64,000 bases of DNA from Diaphorobacter limosus. GTDB lineage: Bacteria > Pseudomonadota > Gammaproteobacteria > Burkholderiales > Burkholderiaceae_C. Both the position numbers and the translations under genes were made by a program. Each line of letters begins with the position of its first letter. Within the stretch, counting starts at the first letter, position 1. The stretch lies in NCBI RefSeq assembly GCF_033100095.1, contig NZ_CP136921.1, positions 3,933,001 through 3,997,000 of the forward strand, written 5' to 3'. Positions 8,680-18,524 of this stretch are shown here, in pieces. The notes under the pieces are model-generated. The model saw only the letters and a list, made by a program, of their open reading frames with translations. It did not search any database and had not been told where the DNA came from.

Positions 8680-9234
8680 ATGACCAAGGAACATTCTCCC
8701 GACCGGCTGGACGTCAAGGCCTTTGCGAAGGCCGGCGGCCACCTGTCCGGTCATGACACCCTGCTCAAGTACAAGCGCCTGGCCGAAGAGGGCAAGGGCC
8801 TGCATCCCGACCTGCGCGTGGACTGGATGGCCGACGGCGAGTTGCGCACCACCCATGGCATGGACGGCCAGGTCTGGCTGCGCCTGAAGGCCAGCGCCAG
8901 CCTGCCCCTGATCTGCCAGCGCTGCCTGCACCCGGTGGACGTGCCGCTGGAAGTGGAGCGCGAGTTCCGTTTCGTGGCCGACGAGGCCACGGCCGAGGCT
9001 CTGGACAGCGAGAGTGAAGAAGACCTGCTGGTGCTGAGCCGTGAGTTCAACCTGCACGAACTCATAGAAGACGAACTCATCATGGTCTTGCCCGTGGTGC
9101 CGCGGCACAAGCGATGCCCGTCGGCGGTGAAGCTGGCATCGAGCGACGAGGACTTCGAGCAGGCCAATGCGCAAAAGCCCAATCCCTTCGCGGCCCTGGC
9201 CGGTTTGCACAAGGACAAGCCGCCAGCGGAGTGA
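8680..9234 (+). CDS. yceD: YceD/DUF177 family protein, 23S rRNA accumulation protein
   Basis: A 184-residue member of the DUF177/YceD family, which supports 23S rRNA accumulation in bacteria and plastids. The paired cysteines of CQRCLHPV (near residues 79-86) and a later HKRCPS segment are the family signature and may bind metal. The start at 8680 (MTKEHSPDRLD) is preferred to a longer frame that would run through maf on the other strand. It lies directly upstream of rpmF, the almost universal neighbour of this family. Confidence 0.92.
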   Translation: MTKEHSPDRLDVKAFAKAGGHLSGHDTLLKYKRLAEEGKGLHPDLRVDWMADGELRTTHGMDGQVWLRLKASASLPLICQRCLHPVDVPLEVEREFRFVADEATAEALDSESEEDLLVLSREFNLHELIEDELIMVLPVVPRHKRCPSAVKLASSDEDFEQANAQKPNPFAALAGLHKDKPPAE

Positions 9235-9249
9235 CTCCAGTCTGGCGCA

Positions 9250-9280
9250 AGGCAGGGTACAAACGCATTTGGCATATAAT
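9250..9280 (+). promoter_or_regulatory. Probable sigma-70 promoter of rpmF-plsX-fab
   Basis: A perfect TATAAT is present at 9275-9280, 86 bases upstream of the rpmF start. The -35 region, 17 bases further upstream, has no good TTGACA match. The call rests mainly on the -10 box and the position between yceD and rpmF. Confidence 0.5.
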
Positions 9281-9365
9281 GGCAGGCTTCGCGCGAAACC
9301 CCCTCGTGTCTTCAATGGGCTGATCGCGTTTTTTACCAACCCCTGCAAGACCCTAGGAGCCAATC

Positions 9366-9548
9366 ATGGCTGTTCAGCAAAACAAGAAGTCCCCTTCCAA
9401 GCGCGGCATGCACCGTTCGCACAACGCCCTGACGGTGCCCGGCATTGCCGTGGAACCCACCACCGGCGAAACCCATCTGCGTCACCACATCAGCCCCAAC
9501 GGTTTCTATCGTGGTCGCCAGGTGCTGAAGAACAAGTCTGAAGCCTGA
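9366..9548 (+). CDS. rpmF: 50S ribosomal protein L32
   Basis: A 60-residue protein starting [20 protein letters not shown], the typical L32 N terminus. The usual [16 protein letters not shown] region follows. It lacks the two C-terminal CxxC-type zinc pairs of some L32 proteins, as expected for a betaproteobacterial form. A strong AGGAG ribosome-binding site lies eight bases upstream of the ATG. It stands between yceD and plsX in the conserved order. Confidence 0.97.
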   Translation: MAVQQNKKSPSKRGMHRSHNALTVPGIAVEPTTGETHLRHHISPNGFYRGRQVLKNKSEA

Positions 9549-9567
9549 TAGCAGACTGCGCAATCTC

Positions 9568-9612
9568 GGGCCCGTTGCTACAATTTAAGTAGCGCGGGCC
9601 TTTGTTATTTTG
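9568..9612 (+). terminator. Hairpin terminator or attenuator after rpmF
   Basis: The arm GGCCCGTTGCTAC pairs with GTAGCGCGGGCC (one bulge) around an AATTTAA loop and is followed by TTTGTTATTTT. This looks like an intrinsic terminator. Because plsX follows only about 50 bases later on the same strand, it may be a partial terminator that sets the ratio of L32 to lipid-synthesis transcripts. Confidence 0.65.
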
Positions 9613-9659
9613 GCTCGCGCCAAGATTTTCAGACCACCTGACGGATTGATTCTCCGCCG

Positions 9660-10691
9660 ATGACCACTCTGGCTGTTGATTGCATGGGGGGCGACCACGG
9701 CCCCGGTGTCACGCTTGTCGCGTGTCGCCAGTTTCTGGACAAACACCCCGAGGCGCGCCTGCTGCTGGTCGGGCAACCCGCAAGCCTGCAGGCGTTCACG
9801 CATGAGCGCGCCTCGGTGGTCGCGGCCTCGGAGGTCGTGGCCATGGATGATCCGGTCGAGGTGGCCCTGCGCCGCAAGAAGGATTCGTCGATGCGCGTGG
9901 CCATCCAGCAGGTCAAGGACGGTGCGGCGCAGGCTGCGGTGTCGGCTGGCAACACCGGCGCGCTGATGGCCATTGCACGCTACCTGCTCAAGACCCTGGA
10001 CGGCATTGACCGCCCGGCCATTGCCACGCAGATGCCCAATGCCCAGGGCGGCGCCACCACGGTGCTGGATCTGGGCGCTAATGTCGATTGCACGGCCGAG
10101 CATTTGCTGCAGTTCGCCGTCATGGGCTCGGCCCTGGTGTCGGTGCTGCAGGAACGCGAGGAGCCGCTGGTCGGCCTGCTCAATATCGGTGAGGAAGTCA
10201 TCAAGGGCAGCGAGGAGATCAAGCGGGCGGGCGAGCTGCTGCGCTCGGCAGCCGGCGCCGGTGATTTGAACTTTCACGGCAACGTCGAAGGCAACGATAT
10301 CTTCAAGGGCACGGTGGACATTGTGGTCTGCGATGGCTTTGTCGGCAACGTGGCGCTCAAGGCCAGCGAAGGCGTGGCCGCGATGATCATTGGCGGGCTC
10401 AAGCAGGAGTTCAAGCGCAATATCTTCACCAAGCTGGCGGCGGCGGTGGCCTATCCGGTGCTGTCCGCCCTGATGCGGCGCATGGATTACCGCCGTTACA
10501 ACGGCGCCGCTTTGCTGGGCCTGCGCGGCCTGGTGTTCAAGAGCCACGGCTCGGCCGACGTGCTGGCATTCGAGCAGGCTTTGAACCGGGCGTATGATGC
10601 GGCCCGCAACAACCTGCTAGACCGCGTCCGTGCGCGGGTTGCGCATGCGGCGCCCCTGCTGGCTACGGCAGACCAGCCGCGCGCATCCTGA
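9660..10691 (+). CDS. plsX: Phosphate acyltransferase PlsX
   Basis: Converts acyl-ACP to acyl-phosphate for phosphatidic acid synthesis by the PlsX/PlsY route. The 343-residue protein begins [14 protein letters not shown], the invariant PlsX N terminus. It has [10 protein letters not shown] near residue 97 and the [14 protein letters not shown] motif near 225. Length is normal for the family. It heads the fatty-acid cluster plsX-fabH-fabD-fabG-acpP-fabF. Confidence 0.97.
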   Translation: MTTLAVDCMGGDHGPGVTLVACRQFLDKHPEARLLLVGQPASLQAFTHERASVVAASEVVAMDDPVEVALRRKKDSSMRVAIQQVKDGAAQAAVSAGNTGALMAIARYLLKTLDGIDRPAIATQMPNAQGGATTVLDLGANVDCTAEHLLQFAVMGSALVSVLQEREEPLVGLLNIGEEVIKGSEEIKRAGELLRSAAGAGDLNFHGNVEGNDIFKGTVDIVVCDGFVGNVALKASEGVAAMIIGGLKQEFKRNIFTKLAAAVAYPVLSALMRRMDYRRYNGAALLGLRGLVFKSHGSADVLAFEQALNRAYDAARNNLLDRVRARVAHAAPLLATADQPRAS

Positions 10692-10711
10692 ACGGTGGCG
10701 GCCCCCTATTG

Positions 10712-11692
10712 ATGAGACGCTATTCCCGCATTGCCGGCACCGGCAGCTATCTGCCGCCGCGCCGCGTGACCAACGATGACCTGGTGGCCCAGCTGGCCGG
10801 GCAGGGCATAGAGACCTCTGATGAATGGATCGTGGAGCGTACGGGCATCCATGCGCGCCATTTCGCCGAACGCGACGTGAGCAGCAGCGACCTGGCGCTG
10901 CAGGCATCGCTGCGCGCACTGGAGGCCGCCGGCCGCCAGGCGCAGGACATCGATCTGATCATCGTCGCCACGTCCACGCCGGACATGGTTTTCCCCTCCA
11001 CCGCAGCCATCCTGCAGCACAAGCTGGGCATTACCAATGGTTGCCCGGTGTTCGATGTGCAGGCCGTATGCAGCGGCTTTGTCTACGCGCTGACGGTGGC
11101 GGACGCGATGATCCGGTCCGGTGCCGCCAACCGCGTGCTGGTCGTGGGCTCCGAGGTGTTCAGCCGCATCCTTGATTTCAACGACCGCACCACCTGCGTG
11201 CTGTTTGGCGACGGCGCCGGCGCCGTGGTGCTGGAGGCTTCCGACCAGCCGGGCATCCTGGCCAGCCAGTTGCACGCCGACGGCAGCCATGTGGGCATTC
11301 TGTGTGTACCCGGCAATGTCTATGGCGGCGAGGTAATGGGCGATCCGCTCCTCAAGATGGATGGTCAGGCCGTGTTCAAGCTGGCCGTGGGCGTGCTTGA
11401 AAAGGCTGCCCGCGCCACGCTGGACAAGGCTGGCCTGACGGAGGCCGACATCGATTGGCTGATTCCGCACCAGGCGAATATCCGCATCATGCAAAGCACG
11501 GCGCGCAAGTTGAAGCTGCCCATGGACAAAGTTGTTGTCACGGTGGCTGAGCATGGCAATACCTCGGCGGCCTCGATCCCGCTGGCGCTGGATCACGCCG
11601 TGCGCGCGGGCCAGGTCAAGCCGGGGCAGACGGTGCTGCTCGAGGGCGTCGGCGGTGGTTTCACCTGGGGTGCGGTACTCCTTAAAATGTAG
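10712..11692 (+). CDS. fabH: Beta-ketoacyl-ACP synthase III
   Basis: Condenses acetyl-CoA with malonyl-ACP to start fatty-acid synthesis. The 326-residue thiolase-fold enzyme has catalytic Cys120 in [11 protein letters not shown], His in HQANIRIM near 252 and Asn in EHGNTSAAS near 282. The ATG at 10712 is preferred to a TTG one codon earlier. The stop codon TAG at 11690-11692 lies inside a copy of the dispersed hairpin element, which also fills the gap to fabD. Confidence 0.96.
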   Translation: MRRYSRIAGTGSYLPPRRVTNDDLVAQLAGQGIETSDEWIVERTGIHARHFAERDVSSSDLALQASLRALEAAGRQAQDIDLIIVATSTPDMVFPSTAAILQHKLGITNGCPVFDVQAVCSGFVYALTVADAMIRSGAANRVLVVGSEVFSRILDFNDRTTCVLFGDGAGAVVLEASDQPGILASQLHADGSHVGILCVPGNVYGGEVMGDPLLKMDGQAVFKLAVGVLEKAARATLDKAGLTEADIDWLIPHQANIRIMQSTARKLKLPMDKVVVTVAEHGNTSAASIPLALDHAVRAGQVKPGQTVLLEGVGGGFTWGAVLLKM

Positions 11693-11732
11693 CTGTTTGC
11701 GCTTGTTCTATGGGCGTTACAGGCCTTTTTTA
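11684..11732. repeat. Dispersed hairpin element at the fabH stop, copy 4
   Basis: Contains ATGTAGCTGTTTGCGCTTG, a TATGGGCGTTACAGGCC arm and a run of T. The fabH termination codon is the TAG inside TGTAGCTG. Its position between two co-transcribed genes makes an RNA hairpin in the fab message possible. Confidence 0.7.
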
Positions 11733-11743
11733 CTGAATAAACC

Positions 11744-12697
11744 ATGGCTCAATCTTTTGCATTTGTCTTTCCCGGCCAGGGCTCCCAGGCCGTGGGCATG
11801 CTCGACGCCTGGGGCGAGCACCCTGTGGTGGCCGAGACGCTGCGCGAGGCCTCCGACGCATTGGGCGAGGATGTCGGCGCGCTGATCCACGCCGGTCCCA
11901 AGGAGGCCCTGGCGCTGACCACCAACACCCAGCCGGTGATGCTGGTGGCCGGCGTCGCCGCCTGGCGCGTGTGGCGTGCCGAGGGCGGCGCGCTGCCTGC
12001 GTTCGTGGCCGGGCATTCGTTGGGTGAGTATTCGGCGCTCGTCGCTTCGGGCGTGTTGACTCTGTCGCAGGCCGCGCCCCTGGTGCGCCTGCGTGCCGCA
12101 GCCATGCAGGAGGCCGTGCCCGTGGGAGCGGGCGCCATGGCCGCCATTCTGGGCATGGATGCCGCCAAGGTCATTGCTGGCTGCGCCGAGGCCACGGCCG
12201 GCTTTGGTGCCGGATCGCCCGAGGTGGTGGAGGCCGTGAACTTCAACGACCCGGCGCAGACCGTGATCGCCGGCAGCAAGGCCGGCGTGGACAAGGCCTG
12301 CGAGCTGCTCAAGGCGGCAGGCGCCAAGCGCGCCCTGCCGTTGCCCGTGTCGGCGCCGTTTCACTCCAGCCTGATGAAGCCAGCAGCCGAAAAACTGCGC
12401 GTGGCGCTTGCCGCGCTGGAACTGGCCGCGCCGCAGATTCCCGTGCTGAACAACGTGGACGTGGCCGTGCAGCAGGACCCTGATGCCATTCGCGATGCCC
12501 TGTACCGCCAGGCCTTCGGCCCTGTGCGCTGGGTCGAATGCGTGCAGGCCCTGAAGGCGCGCGGCGTCACCCATGTGATCGAATGCGGGCCTGGCAAGGT
12601 GCTGGCCGGCATGACCAAGCGTATAGACCCGGAGCTGGTCGGCGCCCCTCTGTACGACCCGGCCACGCTGGCCGAAATCAAGGAATTGCTGGCATGA
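11744..12697 (+). CDS. fabD: Malonyl-CoA:ACP transacylase
   Basis: Transfers malonyl from CoA to ACP. The 317-residue protein has FVFPGQGSQAVGM at the N terminus and the nucleophile motif GHSLGEYSALVASG (Ser near 92). The catalytic His is in the PVSAPFHSSLM motif near 206. Length and motifs are standard. The stop overlaps the fabG ATG by four bases (ATGA). Confidence 0.97.
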   Translation: MAQSFAFVFPGQGSQAVGMLDAWGEHPVVAETLREASDALGEDVGALIHAGPKEALALTTNTQPVMLVAGVAAWRVWRAEGGALPAFVAGHSLGEYSALVASGVLTLSQAAPLVRLRAAAMQEAVPVGAGAMAAILGMDAAKVIAGCAEATAGFGAGSPEVVEAVNFNDPAQTVIAGSKAGVDKACELLKAAGAKRALPLPVSAPFHSSLMKPAAEKLRVALAALELAAPQIPVLNNVDVAVQQDPDAIRDALYRQAFGPVRWVECVQALKARGVTHVIECGPGKVLAGMTKRIDPELVGAPLYDPATLAEIKELLA

Positions 12698-13434
12698 GCG
12701 AGTCCACCCAACCCCAGATTGCGCTGGTCACCGGCGCCACGCGCGGCATTGGCGCCGCCATTGCCACTGAACTGGCAGCACGCGGCTTGCGCGTGATCGG
12801 CACGGCCACCTCCGACGATGGCGCGGCGCGCATCAGCCAGGCCCTGGGGCCCCAAGGCGGCAAGGGCGTGAAGCTCAACGTGACCGACGGTGCCGCCGTG
12901 GATGCGCTGGTGGATGCCATCGTGAAGGAATATGGAGGCCTGCATGTGCTGGTGAACAATGCCGGCATCACGCGCGACACCCTGGCCATGCGCATGAAGG
13001 ATGAGGACTGGGACGCCGTGCTGGACACCAATCTCAAGGCGGTGTTCCGCGTCAGTCGTGCGGTCATCCGCCCGATGATGAAGCAGCGCTTCGGGCGCAT
13101 CATCAGCATCACCAGCGTGGTCGGCGCCTCGGGCAACCCCGGCCAGGCCAACTACGCGGCGGCCAAGGCCGGCGTGGCCGGCATGACGCGCGCCCTGGCG
13201 CGCGAACTGGGCAGCCGCGGCATCACCGTGAACTGCGTGGCCCCCGGCTTCATTGCCACCGACATGACCGCCGACCTGCCCGAAGAGCAGAAGAAGGCTC
13301 TCAAGGCTCAGATCGCCATGGGTGACCTGGGCCAGCCCAGCGACATTGCACATGCCGTGGCCTATCTGGCTTCGAGCGGTGCCGGCTATGTGACGGGGCA
13401 GGAATTGCACGTCAATGGCGGCATGTACATGTAG
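12694..13434 (+). CDS. fabG: 3-oxoacyl-ACP reductase
   Basis: NADPH-dependent short-chain dehydrogenase/reductase of the elongation cycle. The 246-residue protein has the Rossmann motif TGATRGIG near residue 14 and the NNAG motif. The catalytic Ser is in ITSVVGASG, and the Tyr/Lys pair is in NYAAAKAGVAG. The start at 12694 overlaps fabD by four bases. A longer frame reaching back into fabD is not credible. Confidence 0.97.
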   Translation: MSESTQPQIALVTGATRGIGAAIATELAARGLRVIGTATSDDGAARISQALGPQGGKGVKLNVTDGAAVDALVDAIVKEYGGLHVLVNNAGITRDTLAMRMKDEDWDAVLDTNLKAVFRVSRAVIRPMMKQRFGRIISITSVVGASGNPGQANYAAAKAGVAGMTRALARELGSRGITVNCVAPGFIATDMTADLPEEQKKALKAQIAMGDLGQPSDIAHAVAYLASSGAGYVTGQELHVNGGMYM

Positions 13435-13476
13435 TTGAACCAAATTAACGCCGGATAGTCCGTGCGGCGAGCCAGC

Positions 13477-13778
<302 letters not shown>

Positions 13779-13836
13779 GTCGCTGCGGCCCCGGTGTTCA
13801 GCGGGGCGCAGCACTCGATCAGCAAAGGTTTAACGC

Positions 13837-15081
13837 ATGAGCCGTCGTCGCGTTGTCGTGACCGGCCTGGGTTGCGTCAGTCCCGTGGGCAACACGGTGC
13901 AGGACTCCTGGGCCAATATCCTCGCCGGAAAGTCCGGCATAGACCTCATCACCAAGTTCGACACGTCGAACTTTGCCTGCAAGATTGCCGGCGAGGTCAA
14001 GGGTTTTGACCTGGAGTCCTACATCAGCGCCAAGGATGCGCGCACCATGGACAGCTTCATCCATTTCGGCATTGCCGCGGCTCAGGAGGCGGTGCGCGAC
14101 GCCGGCCTGCCTACCGGAGAGGCACTGGATGAAGAACTGGCCACGCGCATAGGCTGCATCATCGGCTCAGGGATAGGTGGCCTGCCGCTGATCGAGAACA
14201 CCCACGCGGAGCTGACCAATCGAGGCCCGCGTCGCATCACGCCGTTCTTCGTGCCGGCGTCCATCATCAACATGGTGGCGGGCCATGTGTCCATGCGTTT
14301 CGGCTTCAAGGGCCCCAATCTTTCCGTGGTGACGGCCTGCACGACCGGCCTGCACTGCATTGGCGAGGCGGCGCGCAAGATCGAGTATGGCGATGCCGAC
14401 GTGATCGTGGCCGGTGGCGCCGAGGCCACCGTGTCTCCGCTGGGCGTGGGCGGTTTTGCTGCCATGCGCGCCCTGTCCACGCGCAACGACGATCCGCAGA
14501 CGGCGTCCCGCCCCTGGGACAAGGGCCGCGACGGCTTCGTGCTCGGCGAGGGCGCGGGCGTGCTCGTGCTCGAGGAATACGAGCATGCCAAGGCACGCGG
14601 CGCGCGCATCTACGCCGAGGTCACCGGCTATGGCATGAGCGCCGACGCCGGCCACATGACGGCACCCAACATGGACGGCCCGCGCCGCGCCATGCAGGCG
14701 GCGTTGCGCAATGCCGGCCTGAATGCCGACCAGGTGGACTACCTGAATGCCCATGGCACATCCACGCCGCTGGGCGATCTGAACGAAACCAATGCCATCA
14801 AGGCCGCGCTGGGCGACCATGCCAGGAAGATGGTGGTGAGCTCCACCAAGTCGATGACCGGCCATCTGCTCGGTGGTGCCGGCGGCATAGAGAGCGTGTT
14901 CACCGTGCTCGCGCTGCACGAGCAGAAGGTGCCGCCGACGATCAACATCTTTGAGCAGGATCCGGAGTGCGACCTGGATTACTGCGCCAACACCGCGCGC
15001 GACATGAAGCTGAATGTCGCGGTGAAGAACAACTTTGGCTTTGGCGGCACCAACGGCACGCTGGTATTCCAACGCGTCTGA
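13837..15081 (+). CDS. fabF: Beta-ketoacyl-ACP synthase II
   Basis: Elongating condensing enzyme of fatty-acid synthesis. The 414-residue protein starts [17 protein letters not shown]. The active-site Cys is in [10 protein letters not shown] near 168, and the two His are in [11 protein letters not shown] and [13 protein letters not shown]. Length and motifs are standard for FabF. It closes the fab cluster and is followed by a small membrane-protein gene and rpoE. Confidence 0.97.
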   Translation: MSRRRVVVTGLGCVSPVGNTVQDSWANILAGKSGIDLITKFDTSNFACKIAGEVKGFDLESYISAKDARTMDSFIHFGIAAAQEAVRDAGLPTGEALDEELATRIGCIIGSGIGGLPLIENTHAELTNRGPRRITPFFVPASIINMVAGHVSMRFGFKGPNLSVVTACTTGLHCIGEAARKIEYGDADVIVAGGAEATVSPLGVGGFAAMRALSTRNDDPQTASRPWDKGRDGFVLGEGAGVLVLEEYEHAKARGARIYAEVTGYGMSADAGHMTAPNMDGPRRAMQAALRNAGLNADQVDYLNAHGTSTPLGDLNETNAIKAALGDHARKMVVSSTKSMTGHLLGGAGGIESVFTVLALHEQKVPPTINIFEQDPECDLDYCANTARDMKLNVAVKNNFGFGGTNGTLVFQRV

Positions 15082-15139
15082 TTGCCGTGGGCAAGCGCTT
15101 GCTTGGCCCAGGAACGATCCGAAGGGACGCGGTTAGACA

Positions 15140-15664
15140 ATGCGGGCCCCATCGCATGCGCCCGCCGTGCGCTATCCCCATGGCCGTTCAGCGGTGGTTG
15201 GCTGGCTGTTGCTGGCAGTTGCCGGCTGCGGCCTGACCAGTTTGCTTGGCTGGCTGGTGCTCGGTACGGCACAGGCCGACCTGGCGATCAAGGCCGCGTC
15301 GGGCCTGGGTCTTTGGCTCGTTTGCTGCGCTGTCGCCTGGCGTTGGTGGTGGCGCATGCCGGTGGGTCAATTGACGTGGGATGGCGGCCAATGGGTGCTT
15401 GACTCCGTCCGGCTCGGGCAGGCGCAGGCTGTGCAAGGCAGTCCGCAAGTCCATCTGGATCTGCAATGGGGCATGCTGCTCTCGGTGCGAGCGCTGCAAG
15501 GGCGGGGCAACTGGCTGTGGCTGGAGCGGCGCAGCGACGCCGTTCAATGGCTGGCGCTGCGGCGTGCGGTATATTCGCCGGCCCGCTCCCAGGCCCCAGA
15601 TCTGGGCCAGACAACCGGCAGCATGCCAAGCCAGCGCAACGACGGAGCACCCACCCAGACATGA
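15140..15664 (+). CDS. Hypothetical protein with two predicted membrane segments
   Basis: A 174-residue protein that I do not recognise as a named family. Two hydrophobic stretches, about residues 18-40 and 50-67, would form a membrane hairpin. A Trp-rich cytoplasmic or periplasmic part follows, and the tail is polar. The stop overlaps the rpoE ATG by four bases, so its translation is probably coupled to that of the sigma factor. This suggests a link with envelope-stress control, but function is unknown. Confidence 0.7.
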   Translation: MRAPSHAPAVRYPHGRSAVVGWLLLAVAGCGLTSLLGWLVLGTAQADLAIKAASGLGLWLVCCAVAWRWWWRMPVGQLTWDGGQWVLDSVRLGQAQAVQGSPQVHLDLQWGMLLSVRALQGRGNWLWLERRSDAVQWLALRRAVYSPARSQAPDLGQTTGSMPSQRNDGAPTQT

Positions 15665-16296
15665 CCGCACCTTCGCCCGCATCCCAGGAGCCCGCCGACA
15701 GCGATCTGCGGCTGGTCGAGCGCACGGTTGCCGGCGACCAGCGTGCCTATGAGTTGCTGGTCATCAAGTACCAGCGCCGCATCGAGCGTCTGGTGGGGCG
15801 CATGGTGCGTGACGTGGATCTGATCCCGGACATCACGCAGGAAACCTTTTTGCGTGCCTATCGTGCGCTGCACCAGTTCCGCGGTGAGGCGCAGTTCTAC
15901 ACCTGGCTTTACCGCATTGCAGTGAACACGGCCAAGAAGGCGCTGCTGGACATCAAGCGCGACCCGGTGATCACGGAAAGCAGCCTGCGTGGGGGCGGGG
16001 ATGAAGACGATGAAACTTCCCTGCTCGATCGTGAACTAACCAGCGATGAAACCCCCGAAACCGTGCTTGCCGCCCAGGAGGTTGCAGCCGCGGTCAACGC
16101 CGCCATGGAGGCGTTGCCCGAGGATTTGCGCCAGGCCGTCACACTGCGGGAGATCGAGGGTTTGAGTTACGAGGAAATTTCCGTGGCCATGTCCTGCCCC
16201 ATAGGCACCGTGCGCTCGCGGATTTTCCGGGCCCGTGAGGCCATATCGGCAAGGGTCAAGCCGCTGCTGGAGAAGCAGACCGGCAAACGGTGGTAG
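15661..16296 (+). CDS. rpoE: RNA polymerase sigma factor RpoE/AlgU
   Basis: A 211-residue ECF sigma factor. Region 2 contains DLIPDITQETFLRAYRALH, and region 4 contains the helix-turn-helix EGLSYEEISVAMSCPIGTVR. The sequence resembles AlgU/RpoE, the envelope-stress sigma. The order rpoE-rseA-degP supports this. The start at 15661 overlaps the upstream membrane-protein gene. The next gene encodes its probable anti-sigma factor. An RseB-like gene is absent between rseA and degP. Confidence 0.94.
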   Translation: MTAPSPASQEPADSDLRLVERTVAGDQRAYELLVIKYQRRIERLVGRMVRDVDLIPDITQETFLRAYRALHQFRGEAQFYTWLYRIAVNTAKKALLDIKRDPVITESSLRGGGDEDDETSLLDRELTSDETPETVLAAQEVAAAVNAAMEALPEDLRQAVTLREIEGLSYEEISVAMSCPIGTVRSRIFRAREAISARVKPLLEKQTGKRW

Positions 16297-16335
16297 TGAA
16301 AGAGGCGCAGATTGCGTGCAATGGCAGGTGACACC

Positions 16336-16971
16336 ATGAACGACAAGGACATCACGCGTGAGCATCTGTCGGCCCTGGCCGACGGCGAGTTGCAGGGTGA
16401 GGAGTTCGCCCGTGCCGTGGCCTATGCCGGCACGGCAGAAGGCCAGTCCACCTGGCGCATGTATCACCTGATCGGTGACACCCTGCGCAGCCCGTCGCTG
16501 GCGCATGTGACGCATGCAGCCGATCCGGCGCTGGTGGGCCGGTTGCGTGAGCAACTGGCGCAGGAACCTCGCCCCGATGGCGTGAACCCGGCCGCGGTGG
16601 CGACCCACGCTGCCCCCCAGGGACAAGCTGAGGCGGCCAATGCCTCGGTGTTCCGCTGGAAGCTTGCCGCCGGTTTTGCGTCGATTGCGGCGGTGGTCGC
16701 CGTGGGCTGGAATGGCTACCTGGGGCAGTCCGGTAGCGCAGCGCCCCAGGCGGCACGGCTGGCGGTAGTCCAGCAGCCGGCCGCAGAAGACTGGCCCCCG
16801 CCGTTTGTGGCTACCGCTGTGGAGCCCCGGGAGCAGCAGCCGCCGGTGATGATCCGCGACCCGCGCCTGGACGAGTTGCTGGCCGCGCACAGGCAGTACG
16901 GCAACACCACGGCGTTGCAGATGCCGGCGGGGTTCTTGCGCAACGCCACCTTTGAGGCGCCCAGGCGTTGA
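16336..16971 (+). CDS. rseA: Anti-sigma-E factor RseA family protein
   Basis: A 211-residue single-pass membrane protein. The N-terminal cytoplasmic domain begins NDKDITREHLSALADGEL, the RseA/MucA sigma-binding signature. A transmembrane helix lies near residues 108-126. The ATG at 16336 is chosen over upstream TTG 16312 and ATG 16321 because an AGGTGA ribosome-binding site sits six bases before it. It lies 39 bases after rpoE and just before the periplasmic protease gene. Confidence 0.88.
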   Translation: MNDKDITREHLSALADGELQGEEFARAVAYAGTAEGQSTWRMYHLIGDTLRSPSLAHVTHAADPALVGRLREQLAQEPRPDGVNPAAVATHAAPQGQAEAANASVFRWKLAAGFASIAAVVAVGWNGYLGQSGSAAPQAARLAVVQQPAAEDWPPPFVATAVEPREQQPPVMIRDPRLDELLAAHRQYGNTTALQMPAGFLRNATFEAPRR

Positions 16972-17045
16972 ACCCGCCCGTTTCTTTGTGCGCGCAATGC
17001 GATGCGCGGCGCAGCCACTACACAAGCATATGGAGGGAACTGCCG

Positions 17046-18524
17046 ATGATGTCGAGCATGGATTGGAAACGCCGGCTGAAGTCCGGTTCTTTGGCCCTGA
17101 TGGTTGCCGTGGTTGGCTCGGCCGGCCTGCTGGTCAGCCCGGCGCCGGTGCATGCCCAGTCGGCGCCGCCCTTGCGCGGCTTGCCTGACTTCACCGAATT
17201 GGTGGAACAGGTGGGGCCGTCGGTGGTGAACATCCGCACCACGGAGAAGGTGTCTGCCCGCCCGTCGATGAATGGCATGGATGAGGAGATGCTGGAATTC
17301 TTCAAGCGCTTCGGCATTCCCATGCCCAAGATTCCACGCCAGCAGGGGCCGCAACGCCAGCAACCCGAGGAGCAGCCGCGCGGCGTGGGTTCGGGCTTCA
17401 TCCTCTCGCCCGACGGCTATGTGATGACCAACGCCCATGTGGTCGAGGGGGCCGATGAGGTGCTGGTGACGCTGACCGACAAGCGCGAATTCAAGGCCAG
17501 GATCGTCGGCGCCGACAAACGCACCGACGTGGCGGTGGTGAAGATTGACGCCACCGGCCTGCCGGCCGTGCGCGTGGGTGACGTGAGTCGCCTGAAGGCC
17601 GGCGAGTGGGTCATGGCCATTGGTTCGCCCTTTGGCCTGGAGAACACGGTCACGGCCGGCATCGTCAGCGCCAAGCAGCGTGACACGGGCGACTACCTGC
17701 CCTTCATCCAGACCGATGTGGCCATCAACCCCGGCAACTCCGGTGGCCCGTTGATCAACATGCGCGGCGAGGTCGTCGGCATCAACAGCCAGATCTATTC
17801 GCGCTCCGGCGGCTTCATGGGCATCTCGTTCGCGATACCGATGGACGAGGCCATGCGCGTGAGCGAACAGCTGCGCACCAGCGGCCGCGTGAGCCGTGGG
17901 CGCATCGGGGTGCAGATCGAATCCGTGTCCAAGGACGTGGCCGAGTCGATAGGCCTGGGCAAGCCACAAGGGGCGTTGGTGCGTGGCGTGGAGGTGGGTT
18001 CGCCCGCAGAGAAGGCCGGCATCGAGGCGGGCGACATCATTACCCGCTATGAGGGCAAGGCCGTGGACAAGGTGGCGGATCTGCCGCGCCTGGTGGGCAA
18101 CACCAAGCCGGGCACCAAGGCCAGCATCACCGTGTTCCGCCGTGGCGCCATGCGGGATCTGTCTATCACCATTGCCGAGATCGAGCCCGATGAGAAGGTA
18201 GCCGCCAAATCGGCCGATGCCGAGGGCAAGGCCAAGCCGTCCACGGCGGCACAGCAGCTGGGCCTGGTGGTGGCGGAGCTGACGCCGGCGCAGGCCAAGG
18301 AGCTGAAGATCAAGGGCGGCGTGCGCGTGGTCTCGGCCGATGATGCCGCCGCACGTGCCGGCCTGCGCGCCGACGATGTCATCGTGGCCCTGGCCAATAC
18401 CGAGGTGCGCAGCCTGAAGGATTTCGAAGCCGCGCTGGCCAAGGTGGACAAGAGCAAGCCCATCAACGTGCTGCTGCGTCGTGGCGAATGGGCGCAGTAC
18501 AGCCTGATCCGCCCCGCGCGTTGA
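17046..18524 (+). CDS. degP: Periplasmic serine endoprotease DegP/MucD type
   Basis: A 492-residue HtrA-family protease. It has a cleavable signal peptide ending in VHA near residue 38. The trypsin-like domain has His in TNAHVVEGA, Asp in KRTDVAVV and Ser in GNSGGPL, and two PDZ domains follow. The ATG at 17046 has a GGAGG site nine bases upstream; the frame is open further upstream, but that extension would precede the signal peptide. It degrades or refolds damaged envelope proteins and is a typical sigma-E target. It could equally be called mucD or degQ. Confidence 0.93.
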   Translation: MMSSMDWKRRLKSGSLALMVAVVGSAGLLVSPAPVHAQSAPPLRGLPDFTELVEQVGPSVVNIRTTEKVSARPSMNGMDEEMLEFFKRFGIPMPKIPRQQGPQRQQPEEQPRGVGSGFILSPDGYVMTNAHVVEGADEVLVTLTDKREFKARIVGADKRTDVAVVKIDATGLPAVRVGDVSRLKAGEWVMAIGSPFGLENTVTAGIVSAKQRDTGDYLPFIQTDVAINPGNSGGPLINMRGEVVGINSQIYSRSGGFMGISFAIPMDEAMRVSEQLRTSGRVSRGRIGVQIESVSKDVAESIGLGKPQGALVRGVEVGSPAEKAGIEAGDIITRYEGKAVDKVADLPRLVGNTKPGTKASITVFRRGAMRDLSITIAEIEPDEKVAAKSADAEGKAKPSTAAQQLGLVVAELTPAQAKELKIKGGVRVVSADDAAARAGLRADDVIVALANTEVRSLKDFEAALAKVDKSKPINVLLRRGEWAQYSLIRPAR

